A stretch of 64,000 nt of DNA, taken from Phyllostachys edulis. Taxonomy: Eukaryota > Streptophyta > Magnoliopsida > Poales > Poaceae. The translations under genes were made by a program, and so were the position numbers. The notes beneath the pieces were generated by a model. It had not been told where the DNA came from. It was given only the letters and a program-made list of their open reading frames with translations, and did not search any database. Location of the stretch: NCBI GenBank assembly GCA_036346405.1, contig CM070563.1, forward strand, positions 34,833,298-34,897,297, given 5' to 3'. This document shows positions 1 through 10,111 of the stretch, piece after piece. Position 1 is the stretch's first letter; every line of letters starts with the position of its first letter.

Positions 1-392
1 GCATGTTGTACTTGAGCAGTGCATGGAGTCAACCCATGCATATACATGTGCACGCATGCTGTTGGGTGTGTTTGATCCAGGAGGAGGACATGCAGTGCAC
101 GTCAAAGAGTTTGAGTTCCTTGAGTTCGACATTGGTACGTTCAGGGAAGGCCACTCGGATTTGTTTGACAAAAAGGAGATCGTTTCAGCCAGGAGATTAT
201 GTCTACGTTTTCTCTTTTCTCTATGCAATCTTGGATGGGGGCCACCAAGTCAACTGAAGCCAGTTCAATAAGGAGATATGGCGCACTAGAAGTTAATCTA
301 ATAATTACTTGTAATAGGATAGTTTAATCTATTTTCAGCAATTAGAGTAGCTTAAACATCTATGTAAAGTAGGAGTCCTTTTTTGGTTCGGA

Positions 393-477
393 TACTGTTC
401 ACGTGAACAGTACCCGACTCGGATACTGTTCACGTGAACAGTACCCGACTCGGATTACTGTTCACGTGAACAGTAAT
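393..477. promoter_or_regulatory. Three tandem perfect palindromes centred on CACGTG
   Basis: The 20-base perfect palindrome TACTGTTCACGTGAACAGTA occurs at 393-412 and 424-443. A 24-base version with AT/AT flanks occurs at 454-477. Each centre is the G-box/E-box core CACGTG. Spacing is 31-32 bp, about three helical turns, so the sites face the same side of the DNA. The array ends about 55 bp upstream of a TATA box. By position this is an LTR U3 enhancer-like array; binding by bHLH or bZIP factors is inference. Confidence 0.7.
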
Positions 478-532
478 CGGACACGGTTACTGTAGCAACT
501 CGGTTTGTGAGTTGTGTGCTTGCGTGGGAGGC

Positions 533-540
533 TATATAAA
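533..540 (+). promoter_or_regulatory. LTR TATA box
   Basis: TATATAAA stands downstream of the palindrome array and is conserved at the equivalent place in the second LTR (2346-2353). It is the likely core promoter of this LTR. Confidence 0.65.
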
Positions 541-1035
541 CCCCCCATGGCCGCACCATATGGGTGGACAAGTTATGATTTAGATAATAAAAATCAGAAA
601 AGCCGTTTTGGCGCATATCGTGTGTTCTTGAGTTGAGATGTGTTCTTGAGAGGAATTAAGAGGAGGGTTGGAGAGAGGAGGAAGCAAGAGGAAGTTATCA
701 TCTGGTGTTTCGCTTGAGCGCAAAGCAAGAACACCTTGTTCTTGTCTACAACTAAGAAGATCCATCTACTACGTCTTTGCAATTCGATCAAATCGGATCG
801 GTTTGTGAAGTTATTCTCGATTGTTTCTAATCGCCAAGGTTTAGCACAACTAGAGATTGAAGATTTGCTATCTAGGGTTTGGGCACTATTCTCCACGTGA
901 TCTTGCTTACACGTGTAGTTACTTTATCACCCGGTAAAGAGAAGGAGACAACAAGCTACTGATCTTCAAGAGTACCGTGAAAGATTGGGCCAACAATCTG
1001 GATTCATCTAATCAACTAGGTGGATCTTTATCAGG

Positions 1036-1047
1036 TGGTATCAGAGC
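1036..1047 (+). other. Primer-binding site for initiator methionine tRNA
   Basis: TGGTATCAGAGC matches the complement of the plant initiator met-tRNA 3' end and lies 2 bases after the LTR terminus TTATCA. It fixes the LTR/internal boundary and the plus orientation of the element. Confidence 0.85.
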
Positions 1048-1060
1048 GATGGTTGCTCAC

Positions 1061-1840
1061 GGTGCAGATGGTGCTGCTATGATGTCTTCGGAGGAGAGCT
1101 TCGGGAAGTTGAGTGCCAACGTCCTGTATGAAGAGGAAGGCTACGGCGTGGATTTGACTTTCCATTCTCGCTGCAAAGTGAGGGAGAAAGTTTGTGCCAT
1201 GTCGATTGACTGCGAGAGTTCGATTAATGCTGCTAGTATCGAACTAGTTGAGAAGTTGGACTTGTCGATGACACTACATCCGCAACCTTATATCTTCAAG
1301 TGGTATTCGGTGTGCTCAAGATCACGAATCAAGTGAAGGTATTGTTTTCATTGGGCAAATTCTCATGCGAGGTTTTGTGTGATGTTATACTGTCACTATG
1401 GTGTCGTGTCATCTAATGTTGGGAGGACCATGGTGCGAAGAACAAGGAGCATCAACACGTAATTGGCGCACCGAGGGTTGCATCTTTAAATGGAGGGTAG
1501 ACCGACTTGTTTGCGTCCAATAGATGTTCTATTGATTCGAGGTGATTGGGAGAAGAAACTGCTGCAAAGAAGGAACCTAGATGCGAAGAAACAACAAGAA
1601 AAGGCAGAGGAGGAAAATTTTTCTTTAGCTATCCATCAGGAAGGAGAAGCTTCGAAAATTGCCTTGAAACCGAGGACGGTTTCTCTTGAAGAAAGGGAGG
1701 ATGATGCGGCCAGATTATCAATAACAAATGTTTCTGATTTGCCTCATTTAATACTTGATCAAAACAATGGGCATGACATTATCAAGGTCTGCTGCGGTGC
1801 AAGAGGATGTCACGATGTTGTTCAAACCAAGGAAAGAAAA
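1061..1840 (+). pseudogene. Decayed gypsy protease-region remnant
   Basis: The whole interior between the LTRs is only ~0.8 kb. The first readable part (1061-1336) resembles the retropepsin region of plant Ty3/gypsy polyproteins: a CKVREKVC stretch, then an alpha-helical NAASIELVEKLDL segment and HPQPYIFKW. The catalytic Asp-(Ser/Gly)-Gly is replaced by Asp-Cys-Glu, so it cannot be an active protease. Later pieces (1490-1840) hold a charged KKQQEKAEEE stretch as found after the protease in these elements, but in another frame. Gag, reverse transcriptase, RNase H and integrase are absent. The element is non-autonomous or internally deleted. Confidence 0.6.
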
Positions 1841-2236
1841 CTCAATGTATGCATGTTGTACTTGAGCAGTGCATGGAGTCAACCCATGCATATACATGTG
1901 CACGCATGCTGTTGGGTGTGTTTGATCCAGGAGGAGGACATGCAGTGCACGTCAAAGAGTTTGAGTTCCTTGAGTTCGACATTGGTGCGTTCAGGAAGGC
2001 CACTCGGTTTGTTTGACAAAAGGAGATCGTTTGACCAGAGATTATGTCTCGTTTTCTCTTTTCTCTATGCAATCTTGGATGGGGGCCACCAAGTCAACTG
2101 AAGCCAGTTCAATAAGGAGATATGGCGCACTAGAAGTTAATCTAATAATTACTTGTAATAGGATAGTTTAATCTATTTTCAGCAATTAGAGTAGCTTAAA
2201 CATCTATGTAAAGTAGGAGTCCTTTTTTGGTTCGGA

Positions 2237-2290
2237 TACTGTTCACGTGAACAGTACCCGACTCGGATTACTGTTCACGTGAACAGTAAT
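2237..2290. promoter_or_regulatory. Two tandem CACGTG palindromes in the right LTR
   Basis: The 20-base palindrome is at 2237-2256 and the 24-base version at 2267-2290. One unit fewer than in the left LTR indicates loss or gain of a unit after insertion, or at the template switch. Confidence 0.7.
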
Positions 2291-2345
2291 CGGACACGGT
2301 TACTGTAGCAACTCGGTTTGTGAGTTGTGTGCTTGCGTGGGAGGC

Positions 2346-2353
2346 TATATAAA
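2346..2353 (+). promoter_or_regulatory. LTR TATA box, right LTR
   Basis: TATATAAA is in the same context as at 533-540. Confidence 0.65.
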
Positions 2354-2845
2354 CCCCCCATGGCCGCACCATATGGGTGGACAAGTTATGATTTAGATAA
2401 TAAAAATCAGAAAAGCCGTTTTGGCGCATATCGTGTGTTCTTGAGTTGAGATGTGTTCTTGAGAGGAATTAAGAGGGAGGGTTGGAGAGAGGAGGAAGCA
2501 AGAGGAAGTTATCATCTGGTGTTTCGGCTTGAGCGCAAAGCAAGAACACCTTGTTCTTGTCTACAACTAAGAAGATCCATCTACTACGTCTTTGCAATTC
2601 GATCAAATCAGATCGGTTTGTGAAGTTATTCTCAGTTGTTTCTAATCGTCAAGGTTTAGCACAACTAGAGATTGAAGATTTGCTATCTAGGGTTTGGGCA
2701 CTATTCTCCACGTGATCTTTTTTACACGTAGTTCTTGCTCACCAAGTAAAGAGAAGGAGACAACAAGCTACTGATCTTCAAGAGTACCGTGAAAGATTGG
2801 GCCAACAATCTGGATTCATCTAATCAACTAGGTGGATCCTTATCA

Positions 2846-3546
2846 CTAAGTGAGATGTTGTGTCATCCATGGACTGTTCAATTCTTTCTCGATCGAGTGT
2901 CGGATAACTTTTCGTGGTCGAACACTTCGACTACTAGTGGCATGGCCATGCACTTTCTTTATCGATCTGTGAGGGCCCAGAGACATCTCTCTGTTATGTT
3001 AGGAGGGCAAATCCCATATCCGACCAAATACATTCCTCTCCATGTTTCACAAAGATACCCAAAGCTACCTTTATAGCGACCCGATTCACGGTGTAGCGTT
3101 TGGCAACCCCTAAGAGTGCTATTACACATGTAGGAAACCATGCTGATCTCAGGTCTAAGGATTATACATCATCATTGCTTGAGACCAACTAACGACACAT
3201 AGATTCATAACAATCTCAATAGTGTCTCAAGGTGGGTCTTATCCAACATCATGTTCTCTAACATGTGTCCACATTATTGGTTTGATATCTCCATATCTAT
3301 GACTCGTGAAACATAGTCATCAACCAATACATATGCTAGTCTATTCATATGTGTCCTCATATGTTTCTGACCAGGGATCGTATAAAAATAATTATCGCAG
3401 AAATATAGAGTTTCACAATCAAGTCACATACTTGATAATCAATATTAATAATATTATTCTAGGAACAAGATAACACATTATCCAATGTCATGAACATAAC
3501 GAAATATAATCATCTCTATGATTGCCTCTAGGGCATATTTCCAACA
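2846..3546 (-). repeat. Partial 3' LTR of the minus-strand copia element
   Basis: The LTR starts (minus strand) at 3546 with TGTTGG and is homologous to 42687-~43410 on the plus strand, which continues a further ~800 bases. Hence the part beyond 2846 has been displaced by the gypsy-like element. Confidence 0.8.
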
Positions 3547-3560
3547 GTCTCCCACTTGCA
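3547..3560 (-). other. Polypurine tract of the copia element
   Basis: On the minus strand this reads TGCAAGTGGGAGAC immediately before the LTR TGTTGG, the usual second-strand priming site in this copia group. Confidence 0.75.
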
Positions 3561-3566
3561 CTAGAG

Positions 3567-4243
3567 TCAATCATTTAGGTATCTAATACCGATAGCTCTT
3601 GTGTGTGCCTCATGCTTTGGCTGTGTGAGAGGCTTTGTCAACGGATCAGCAATATTTAAATCCGTATGAACTTTGCATATCTTAACATCTCCTCTATCCA
3701 CCAATTCGCGGATAAGATGATAACGCCGGAGTATATGTTTGGACTTCTGATGAGATCTAGGTTCCTTAGCCTGAGCAATGGCTCCATTGTTGTCACAATA
3801 GAGATCCATTGGGCTCGAGGCACTCGGAACCATTCCCAATTCAGCAATGAAATTCCTTATCCAAACACCTTCTTTTGCAGCTTCAGAAGCCGCAATGTAC
3901 TCGGCCTCTGTCGTGGAATCAGCAACCGTCTCTTGCTTGGAACTTTTCCAGCTCACTGCTCCTCCATTCAAAATGAATACAAAACCAGATTGCGAACGAT
4001 AATCATCTTTGTCGGTTTGAAAGCTTGCATCGGTGTAACCATTTACAACCTGCCAGGGGCGGAAGTACTTAAGAATGTTTTTCACAGCTGTCCAGTGACC
4101 TTCACCGGGATCAGCTTTAGTCCTTCTTAAGTACTTAAAGATGTCTTCATCACCGCCATAAACTAGGAACACATCTTTAGTCCTTCTTAAGTACTTAAGA
4201 ATGTTTTTCACAAATTGTCCATGACCTTCACCGGATCGACTTA
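3567..4243 (-). pseudogene. Copia RNase H domain with an internal duplication
   Basis: The minus-strand frame encodes a copia RNase H: GYTDASFQTDKDDYRSQSG with the first catalytic Asp, then STTEAEYIAASEAAKE with Glu, YCDNNGAIAQAKEP, and a C-terminal KICKVHTDLNIADPLTKPL typical of the polyprotein end. The N-terminal part is abnormal. The KNILKYLRRTK segment appears about three times because roughly 100 bp (4073-4144 against 4171-4242) is duplicated in tandem. In these elements RNase H removes RNA from the RNA/DNA hybrid during reverse transcription. The reading frame is open for 214 codons but is separated from the RT part by stops. Confidence 0.85.
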
Positions 4244-4250
4244 GTATCTG

Positions 4251-5149
4251 CTAAATAACACTTAGAGCATATAATACATCTGGTCGTGTACATATCATGG
4301 CGTACATGGTAGATCCAATGGCCGAAGCATATGGAATATCACTCATTTTGTCTCGCTCATCAGTGGTCGAAGGACACTGATTCTTGCTAAGATTAATGCC
4401 ATGTGCCATGGGCAAGAATCCTCTTTTGGAATTTTGCATGTTGAACCGATTCAACACTTTGTCTATGTACATTTCCTGGCTTAATCCAATTAGCCTTTTA
4501 GATCTATCTCTATAGATCCTTATTACCAAGATATATGCTGCATCTCCTAAATCTTTCATTGAGAAACTTTTCCTTAATGAAGATTTAACATATTCTAACA
4601 TCGGAATGTCATTTCCGACCAAGAGTATGTCATCTACATACAAGATCGAGAATAACAAGTGCGCTCCACTAACCTTCATGTAAACACAAGGTTCTTCTTT
4701 GTTCTTGTGAAACCAAACTTTTGATCTCCTCATCAAAACGTATATTCCAACTTCGAGATGCTTGCTTCAATCCATAAATAGACTTTTGAAGTTTGCATAT
4801 CTTACTAGCATTCTTTGGATCGACAAAACCTTCAGGCTGTGTCATGTACACATCCTCATCTAGGTTTCCATTAAGGAAAGTCGTTTTGACATCCATTTGC
4901 CATATCTCATAGTCGAAATATGCGACAATAGCTAGAATGATCCGAACAGATTTAAGCATCGCCTCTCGGTGAGAAAGTCTTATCGTAGTCAACTCCTTGA
5001 ACTTGTCGAAAACCTTTTGCGACTAGTCGAGCCTTATGAATGTGAACATTTCCATCCATATCAATCTTTTTCTTATAGATCCATTTGCACTCAATGGTTT
5101 TGACACCATCAAGTGGATCGACCGTGTTCCAAACCCGATTTTCTCTCAT
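4251..5149 (-). pseudogene. Copia reverse transcriptase remnant
   Basis: Overlapping minus-strand frames (4952-5149, 4669-4992, 4251-4736) cover a copia reverse transcriptase: KWIYKKKIDMDG and ARLVAKGFRQVQGVDYDKTF at the N-terminus, WQMDVKTTFLNGNLDEDVYM, QPEGFVDP, SIYGLKQASRSWN and the catalytic YVDDILLVGND. The changes of frame at about 4700 and 4970 are frameshifts. The domain normally copies element RNA into DNA in cytoplasmic particles. It is recognisable along its length but broken. Confidence 0.9.
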
Positions 5150-6144
5150 GGAATCTATTTGGTTTCATGGCTCCAAGCCATTTCTCGAGTCCGGGTCCAT
5201 CATCGCTTCCTCATAAGTCTTAGGCTCACCATTATTCAATAATAATCGTCATGCCCATACCTTGTAGGCAATTGACGCGCCTTTTAGATCTACGTAAATG
5301 GTGCCTTATCTATAGGTTCAAAAACAATTTGTTCATCGAGAGGTTCAATAGGAGTTGAAACACTTTCGAGGTTTCCGAATTTCTTGAGTTGCACATTTCT
5401 CCCACTGACTCCTTTTGAAAGAAACTCTTTCTCCAAAAAGACACCATTTCGGTCAACAAAAACTTTGTCTTCTTCCTGGTTGTAGAAATAATATCCTTTG
5501 GTTTCCCTAGGATATCCTATAAAGAAGCATTTATCTGATTTGGGTGTGAGCTTATCGGGGCGTCAAGCGTTTAACGTAGACATCACATCCCCAAATCCTT
5601 AGAAAAGACAAACTAGGACTTTTCGATCCACATCTCATATGGTGTCTTATCTCTTGATTTAGATGGTACCTTATTTAAAATGAAAGCGATAGTTTCTAGA
5701 GCATAACCCCAAAAATACAATGGCGAGATCCGATTGGCTCATCATTGATCGAACCATGTCTAACAAGGTCTGTTACGCTAGCTCGGACACCCCATTCCAT
5801 TGTGGAGTCTTAGGGTGGTGTAAGTCAGGAACAATTCCACATTGTTTCAAATGACTACCAAACTCATAGCTTAAAACTCACCTCCACGATCGGATCGTAA
5901 AGATTTGATCGTCTTGCCAAGTTGATTCTCAGACTTTATTCGGAACCCTTGAACTTTTCAAAGGATTCCGACTTGTGCCTCATTAAGTATATATATCCAT
6001 ATCTACTATAGTCATCGGTGAAAGTAATGAAGCATCTTGAAAACCACCTCTAGTCGTCAGACTTATTGGTCCACACACATCATCATGTACGAGTGCCAAG
6101 CTGGTGGGACGCCTTTCACTACACCAAAGTGAAAGGTGTCTAGG
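5150..6144 (-). pseudogene. Copia integrase core and C-terminal region, heavily decayed
   Basis: Short minus-strand stretches match the region between pre-integrase and RT in copia polyproteins. One stretch around 5450-5600 encodes a GYP-like motif followed by FVDRNGVFLEKEFL, which in this family precedes the RT. Pieces at 5630-5720 resemble the integrase C-terminal segment (AFILNKVPSKS). The catalytic D-D-E residues cannot be traced in one frame. The order fits a copia polyprotein. There is no intact ORF. Confidence 0.6.
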
Positions 6145-6480
6145 TCATCTTCCGGCCGTGCAAGACTCGCATGTTTCAAATGATTCCAAATCAAATGAGT
6201 TTAGAGTTCCATCATTATGGAGCTTTTTCATGCGTTTCTCACTTATGTGACCCAAACGACAATGCCAAAAAAAAGTAGAAATTATTTCATTTGGCCGAAG
6301 CCTTTTCACATTAATATTATAGACTGATGCATCATCAAGATTTAAAATAAACAACCCATTCAAAATAGGTGCATAGCCATAAAACACTTCATTCAAAAAA
6401 TATAGAACAACTATTGTTCTCTATAATGAATTTATAACCCTCTGCCATCAAACATGAGAAGATTATTCACTCTTATGCTG
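6145..6480 (-). pseudogene. Copia GAG-pre-integrase domain remnant
   Basis: An 83-codon minus-strand frame contains FWHCRLGHISEKRMKKLHNDG and ending CESCTAGR, the HHCC zinc-binding (pre-integrase) module at the start of copia integrase. Upstream in another frame are residues of the segment that follows the protease. The protease and gag that should precede it are missing beyond about 6500. Confidence 0.8.
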
Positions 6481-6524
6481 CTCGTTTTCGGACGCAAAGA
6501 CCTTTGGGGAACCAATTGCTACTC

Positions 6525-6537
6525 GGGGGGGGGGGGG
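6525..6537. repeat. G13 homopolymer at the copia break point
   Basis: Thirteen consecutive G lie exactly where homology to the copia element stops. This could be a real microsatellite at an old junction or an assembly-sensitive spot. Confidence 0.7.
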
Positions 6538-9225
6538 CGAGGCGAATGTCACATCTCCAGTATCAGCGAACATGGCGATGGACATAGAAGGAGAAATGCA
6601 GGCGCCAAGGAAGAGGATGGTTGACGCTGACGGTTCACGCGAGGGCTTGGCAGGAGGCTGACAGGAGGGACCTCAGGTGCGAAGGGGTGCGTGGGTCGGG
6701 TGAGTGGACCAAGGGACCACTGTTCAGTGTAAAGACAATGAAGTGTATAAATGACAACTACAGTGAAAAACGAAAAAGGTTATGGAATGAGAAATCAGTT
6801 CTGCTTTCCCCATCCCTGTTCTTCCGTTTCCTCATCCCCATTCTTTTGTATGATCCTTTGAATCCATCTCTACCAACCAAAGTGAGTGGTTCAAAGAATT
6901 ATCGTTCAATGAATCGATCGATATATGAAGCGGTTGAGGAGGGGGTCGTGACGCAGGCGAGGAAATAGAACAAAGAAAGAGACGTGGAGTGATGGGGAAT
7001 AAAGAACGAAGAATCGAGAGAGGATGATGACGCAAAGGTCTCGCGGACACGCAAAACCAAAATAATATCGACGCAGACCCGCGCAGAATCGGACGGGGGA
7101 GGAGAAACTGGCGATGTGGACGCGCGCGCTCTCCTCGCAAGAAACATGCGCCCCTTTACCGGTAGGATAGGATTTGTTCGGGTAAGCAGCATGGCCATGC
7201 TTAATTCAACTGTTGCCGTTGTGTTTAGTAGTAAGATATGAACATCCATGCGAGGCACTGATGTGTTTTTTTTATTATTTGGAATTTAATCCGGCAATAA
7301 AAACTTATAGCCTCCTGAACCACTTGATCATGAGGCCGTTTGATTTCTAGAACAAGTTGGCATCGACTCAAAAAGGAAATTACCATAGTACTTCTATTTA
7401 TATAGGTTGGATTTTTTTTTCTGAAACTGTAACAGCTTTTTTATTTTTCAAACTATAAAAAAGTTTGAAAGCGAGATGAATTCAAGTGCAAGTCAGTTTG
7501 CACAATATAATGTTACTTCGCTCGCTACTGAATAGATACATAATTGGCAGTATGTCTTAAAATGTTTGAACATTCATATGTTTCGAAATATAATTATTAG
7601 AACTCCATACATGTGCTGTCTTTAATAAAAAGCGTACAAAAAAACTTAAAGATATTTCTTTCCAAATTTCTATGATTCTTTATATTACAATCTCAACAGA
7701 TATCCCAATCAGATCCGCATCAACGTGCCGACGGTACACCTAGTTTTCTTAAGTCAAGTGCAAATTGTAAACGAATGATACTACCATTACAATCCATAAT
7801 CAATTTGGTCCACTCAATCCATAATCAAGCATTCAAGCCTCCACATATCATGTTTCAGTATTGTTTATGCAGATGAAATCAAAGGAATAACAACACATTG
7901 AATATGTGTCGGGAGAGAATTTTACATCACAATAAACGAAAGATGAACTCCACTTTATTTGAGTTCACCGTGTCGGCAACCAATACTCTTCATTAACAGT
8001 TGTGCGCCATTTTAACCAAAAAAAACTGACAATCTAATCATTAGGGTACTTGCAAGTTTTGCCTGAATAAAGCAGACAGTATAGTACAGGTACATCAAAC
8101 CTGTTGCTACCCAAGCAAAATAGCTCTCTTTGATTGTGTAGCCATTGAAGGATTAATCTGAGCACGATATAGCCTAAGATGTCACAAAATGATTTGCTTA
8201 ACAAGCGAACAGATATATAATGAAAAAGCTGAGTTCCTAACATAATTTGTATCAGCAAGTTGCAAGGGATACATCAAACAAATAATTTTTAACTACAAGA
8301 AGCATCACAGGCGCAAAATTGCTTCTCATTCCAACTCAAGTGGCATCACATATGACTCCATATATGACTTGATGACAACTCCACTGGACATCCAAGTTAC
8401 TCATGAGTCATAACATGAAGCGATTCCAACAATTGATCAATTTAACGCACTGATGCCTCATCAAGTCAATTCTAGTGTTCTAAACATGAAAAATCAAACC
8501 AATATAGAACATATACTGTTGGTTGACAAAACATATGACATGCCATAAACTATAATGGGTGATGCATTAGTTCTAGGTTTCTAGCAAAGATATTCAATAT
8601 CATACTGTGCTAAAACTCAATGCCAGCTATGCTACCGTAGACAGCCATACATACTGAAAAGAAACTGCGCAGCAAAGCATGAAAAATTCAGAACTCAGAA
8701 GAGATAACCAAACGATTGAACTATTGCTCCTATTCTAGTTAACTCACCATTTTTTCCCTAAGATAGTATTAGGCTATTAGTAAGACAAAAAAAACTTCAA
8801 AACAAAACTGTGCAATTCAGAGCTCAGGAGAGAGAGAGCAATGGAAGCTGTTGCTGCTGTTCTTATTGTGAGTCAGGAAACGTACCAATTCATAATAATC
8901 TGTTGTTAACCAAACATAAGGATCAAGATCCACCCTAAACTAATAGCACACACCTACATTGCTATCCAGTACGGCAGTTTATTTGGGCACCAAAACTCGT
9001 GATGGAATTCAGAAAGTTGGATGCAAATCTAGTACTTTCATGCAAACCAAATCATAGTACTTCCATGCATCACACGTTCGATCAGCAATCAGTGCATCAG
9101 CAAGTATGGAACGATCACCACAGGATGACTAGATGTGTATGTGTTGCTATTATTAGTTCACAACCGAGTTGATTTCCAATCCCCTTAACTCACTGGACAA
9201 CAACCATACTCTTTCTGTCTTACAA
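6538..9225. other. Stretch without a recognised gene
   Basis: The first ~700 bases are mixed GC and hold only uncompelling overlapping reading frames of 100-120 codons on both strands. From about 7260 the sequence is AT-rich and without ORFs. The last few hundred bases probably include the UFC1 3' UTR and downstream region (UFC1 is on the minus strand and ends at 9226). No RNA gene or complete transposon was identified. Confidence 0.5.
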
Positions 9226-9891
9226 CTACGAAGCAGCGGCAGAGCTAGACGCAGCCGCGGCATCTGCAGGGGCCGCCTCATCGTCCTTGTGCTTCACCAT
9301 GCCCGAATCGACCAGAATCGGCACCTCGGCCGCGAGCCACGGCGCAAGCCCGAGGCACAGCGCGTGCGCGATCCCGAACCTTGGGCAGTTCTTCGCCCAC
9401 AGAGGCTTGAAGTGCACGGTGAGGCAGATCTTCCCTCCCCGGTACATCTGCATCCATCCACAACAACAACAATCACAATCCAAGAAAACAATCCAGATAC
9501 AAGGAATTCAAGAATCCAGCAAACAAAAGCATGTTAAAATCCATAGGAAGTACGGGACCTTGTGGGTCTTGCCGTCGAGGGTGGGGAGCTCGATCTCGGG
9601 GGCGACCTGGGGATAGGCGACGGGGATGTCGAACTGGAGGGGGAACTCGTAGCGGCGTAGGTTGTGGACGTACCAGCAGGTGCCCTCCCAGCGGGTGCCC
9701 TCCGAATTGGCGGCGGAGATGCGGAACCAGTCGTTGTCCTTGGACTTGTTCACCGACGTGTAGGCGATTAGCGCGCGGTACTCCTCCTTGAGCCGCTGCC
9801 GCCATGCCTCGCCGTCCCTCGGCCCCGCCCGCGTCGACAGCAGCGGGATCTCACCCACCACGCTCTTCGTTCCCTTGTCCCATCCCTCCAT
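9226..9891 (-). CDS. UFC1: UFM1-conjugating enzyme 1 (E2 of UFMylation), two exons
   Basis: Exon 1 (9559-9891, 111 codons) begins MEGWDKGTKSVV and contains LSTRAGPRDGEAWRQRLKEE, DNDWFRI, EGTRWEGTCWYVHNLRRYEF and YPQVAPEIELPTLDGKTHK. Exon 2 (9226-9447, 73 codons plus stop) begins MYRGGKICLTVHFKPLWAKN. Joined at a GT-AG intron the protein is 184 residues, slightly longer than animal UFC1. UFC1 accepts the ubiquitin-like UFM1 from the E1 UBA5 as a thioester and passes it to the UFL1 ligase complex at the ER. The catalytic Cys in this family is in the KICLT motif, here residue 119. The C-terminal tail is a low-complexity Ala/Ser extension. The ATG is preceded by a CT-rich/GA-rich leader and is the first ATG of the conserved frame. 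All core motifs are present and no frame break is seen, so it looks functional. Confidence 0.95.
9448..9558 (-). other. UFC1 intron (111 bp, phase 0)
   Basis: Minus-strand donor AAG|GTCCCG at 9559/9558 and acceptor TGCAG|ATG at 9448/9447 are canonical GT-AG. They join ...GKTHK to MYRGG without changing frame, just before the catalytic Cys motif. Confidence 0.9.
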
Positions 9892-9964
9892 CGATGCCGC
9901 CTCTCTTCTTCCCCCTCTCCCCTTCTAGACTCCGTCTCTCGTGGGGATCTGATCGGGGTACTGC

Positions 9965-10111
9965 GAATGGGATTCTTTTTTAATAATTGATTATTTGCCA
10001 TTACAAAAAGTTAAATTTTATGATTTGTTCGGATCACATATCATACTCATATCAGTGGTAAATTATCAATTATATATGTTTGACAGTGACAAATAATCAA
10101 ATCTCCCATTC
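9965..10111. mobile_element. MITE-like inverted repeat upstream of UFC1
   Basis: The left end (9965-10000) GAATGGGA...GATTATTTGCCA is mirrored by the right end (10087-10111) TGACAAATAATCA...TCCCATTC, with an ~11-base insertion in the left arm. The AT-rich 150-bp body lacks coding sequence. Size and structure fit a MITE. It starts ~75 bp upstream of the UFC1 start codon, that is in its promoter or 5' UTR. No clear target duplication was found. Confidence 0.45.

Larger units (their letters stand above)
1..1033 (+). repeat. Left LTR of a small gypsy-like element (start outside or near window edge)
   Basis: Positions 1-1033 recur almost unchanged at 1851-2845 in direct orientation, as paired LTRs do. 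The copy ends in ...TTATCA, followed after two bases by a met-tRNA primer-binding site, the normal LTR/internal boundary. It carries a TATA box and palindromic repeats upstream of it. The true 5' end is uncertain. If the LTR begins at the TG at 1846 in the second copy, this copy starts about 5 bases before the window. Alternatively the LTR starts near the TGAAGCC at about 254/2100, and the first ~250 bases are internal sequence. Confidence 0.75.
1846..2845 (+). repeat. Right LTR of the small gypsy-like element
   Basis: This is the direct repeat of 1-1033, beginning TGTATG (exactly 1000 bp on this reading) and ending TTATCA at 2845. A purine-rich stretch at about 1829-1841 could be the polypurine tract. 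The next five bases, CTAAG (2846-2850), would be the target duplication, but the left partner is outside the window. It differs from the left LTR by small indels and by having two palindromes instead of three. Confidence 0.75.
2846..6524 (-). mobile_element. Truncated BARE/Angela-type Ty1/copia retrotransposon
   Basis: Read on the minus strand from high to low coordinates, this contains pre-integrase, integrase, reverse transcriptase and RNase H remnants, a polypurine tract and an LTR starting TGTTGGAAATATGCCCTAG, the hallmark start of the BARE/Angela group. Domain order integrase-RT-RNase H is copia-type. The LTR is cut at 2846 by the gypsy-like element. The gag/protease end is lost at a G-homopolymer near 6525. 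Many stops and frameshifts make it inactive. Confidence 0.88.

Noticed and set aside
1..257. Two 80-codon frames at the window start
   Set aside because: Lie within the repeated LTR/internal-end sequence, recur at 1851-2100 with frame changes, and match no known protein.
3666..4130. 154-codon plus-strand frame
   Set aside because: Antisense shadow of the copia RNase H region.
6832..7258. Minus-strand frames of 102 and 119 codons
   Set aside because: Overlap each other in different frames with no recognisable domain or supporting splice context.
9169..9805. Frames of 60-122 codons on both strands around UFC1
   Set aside because: Shadows of the GC-rich UFC1 exons; only the minus frames 9559-9891 and 9226-9447 match the family.
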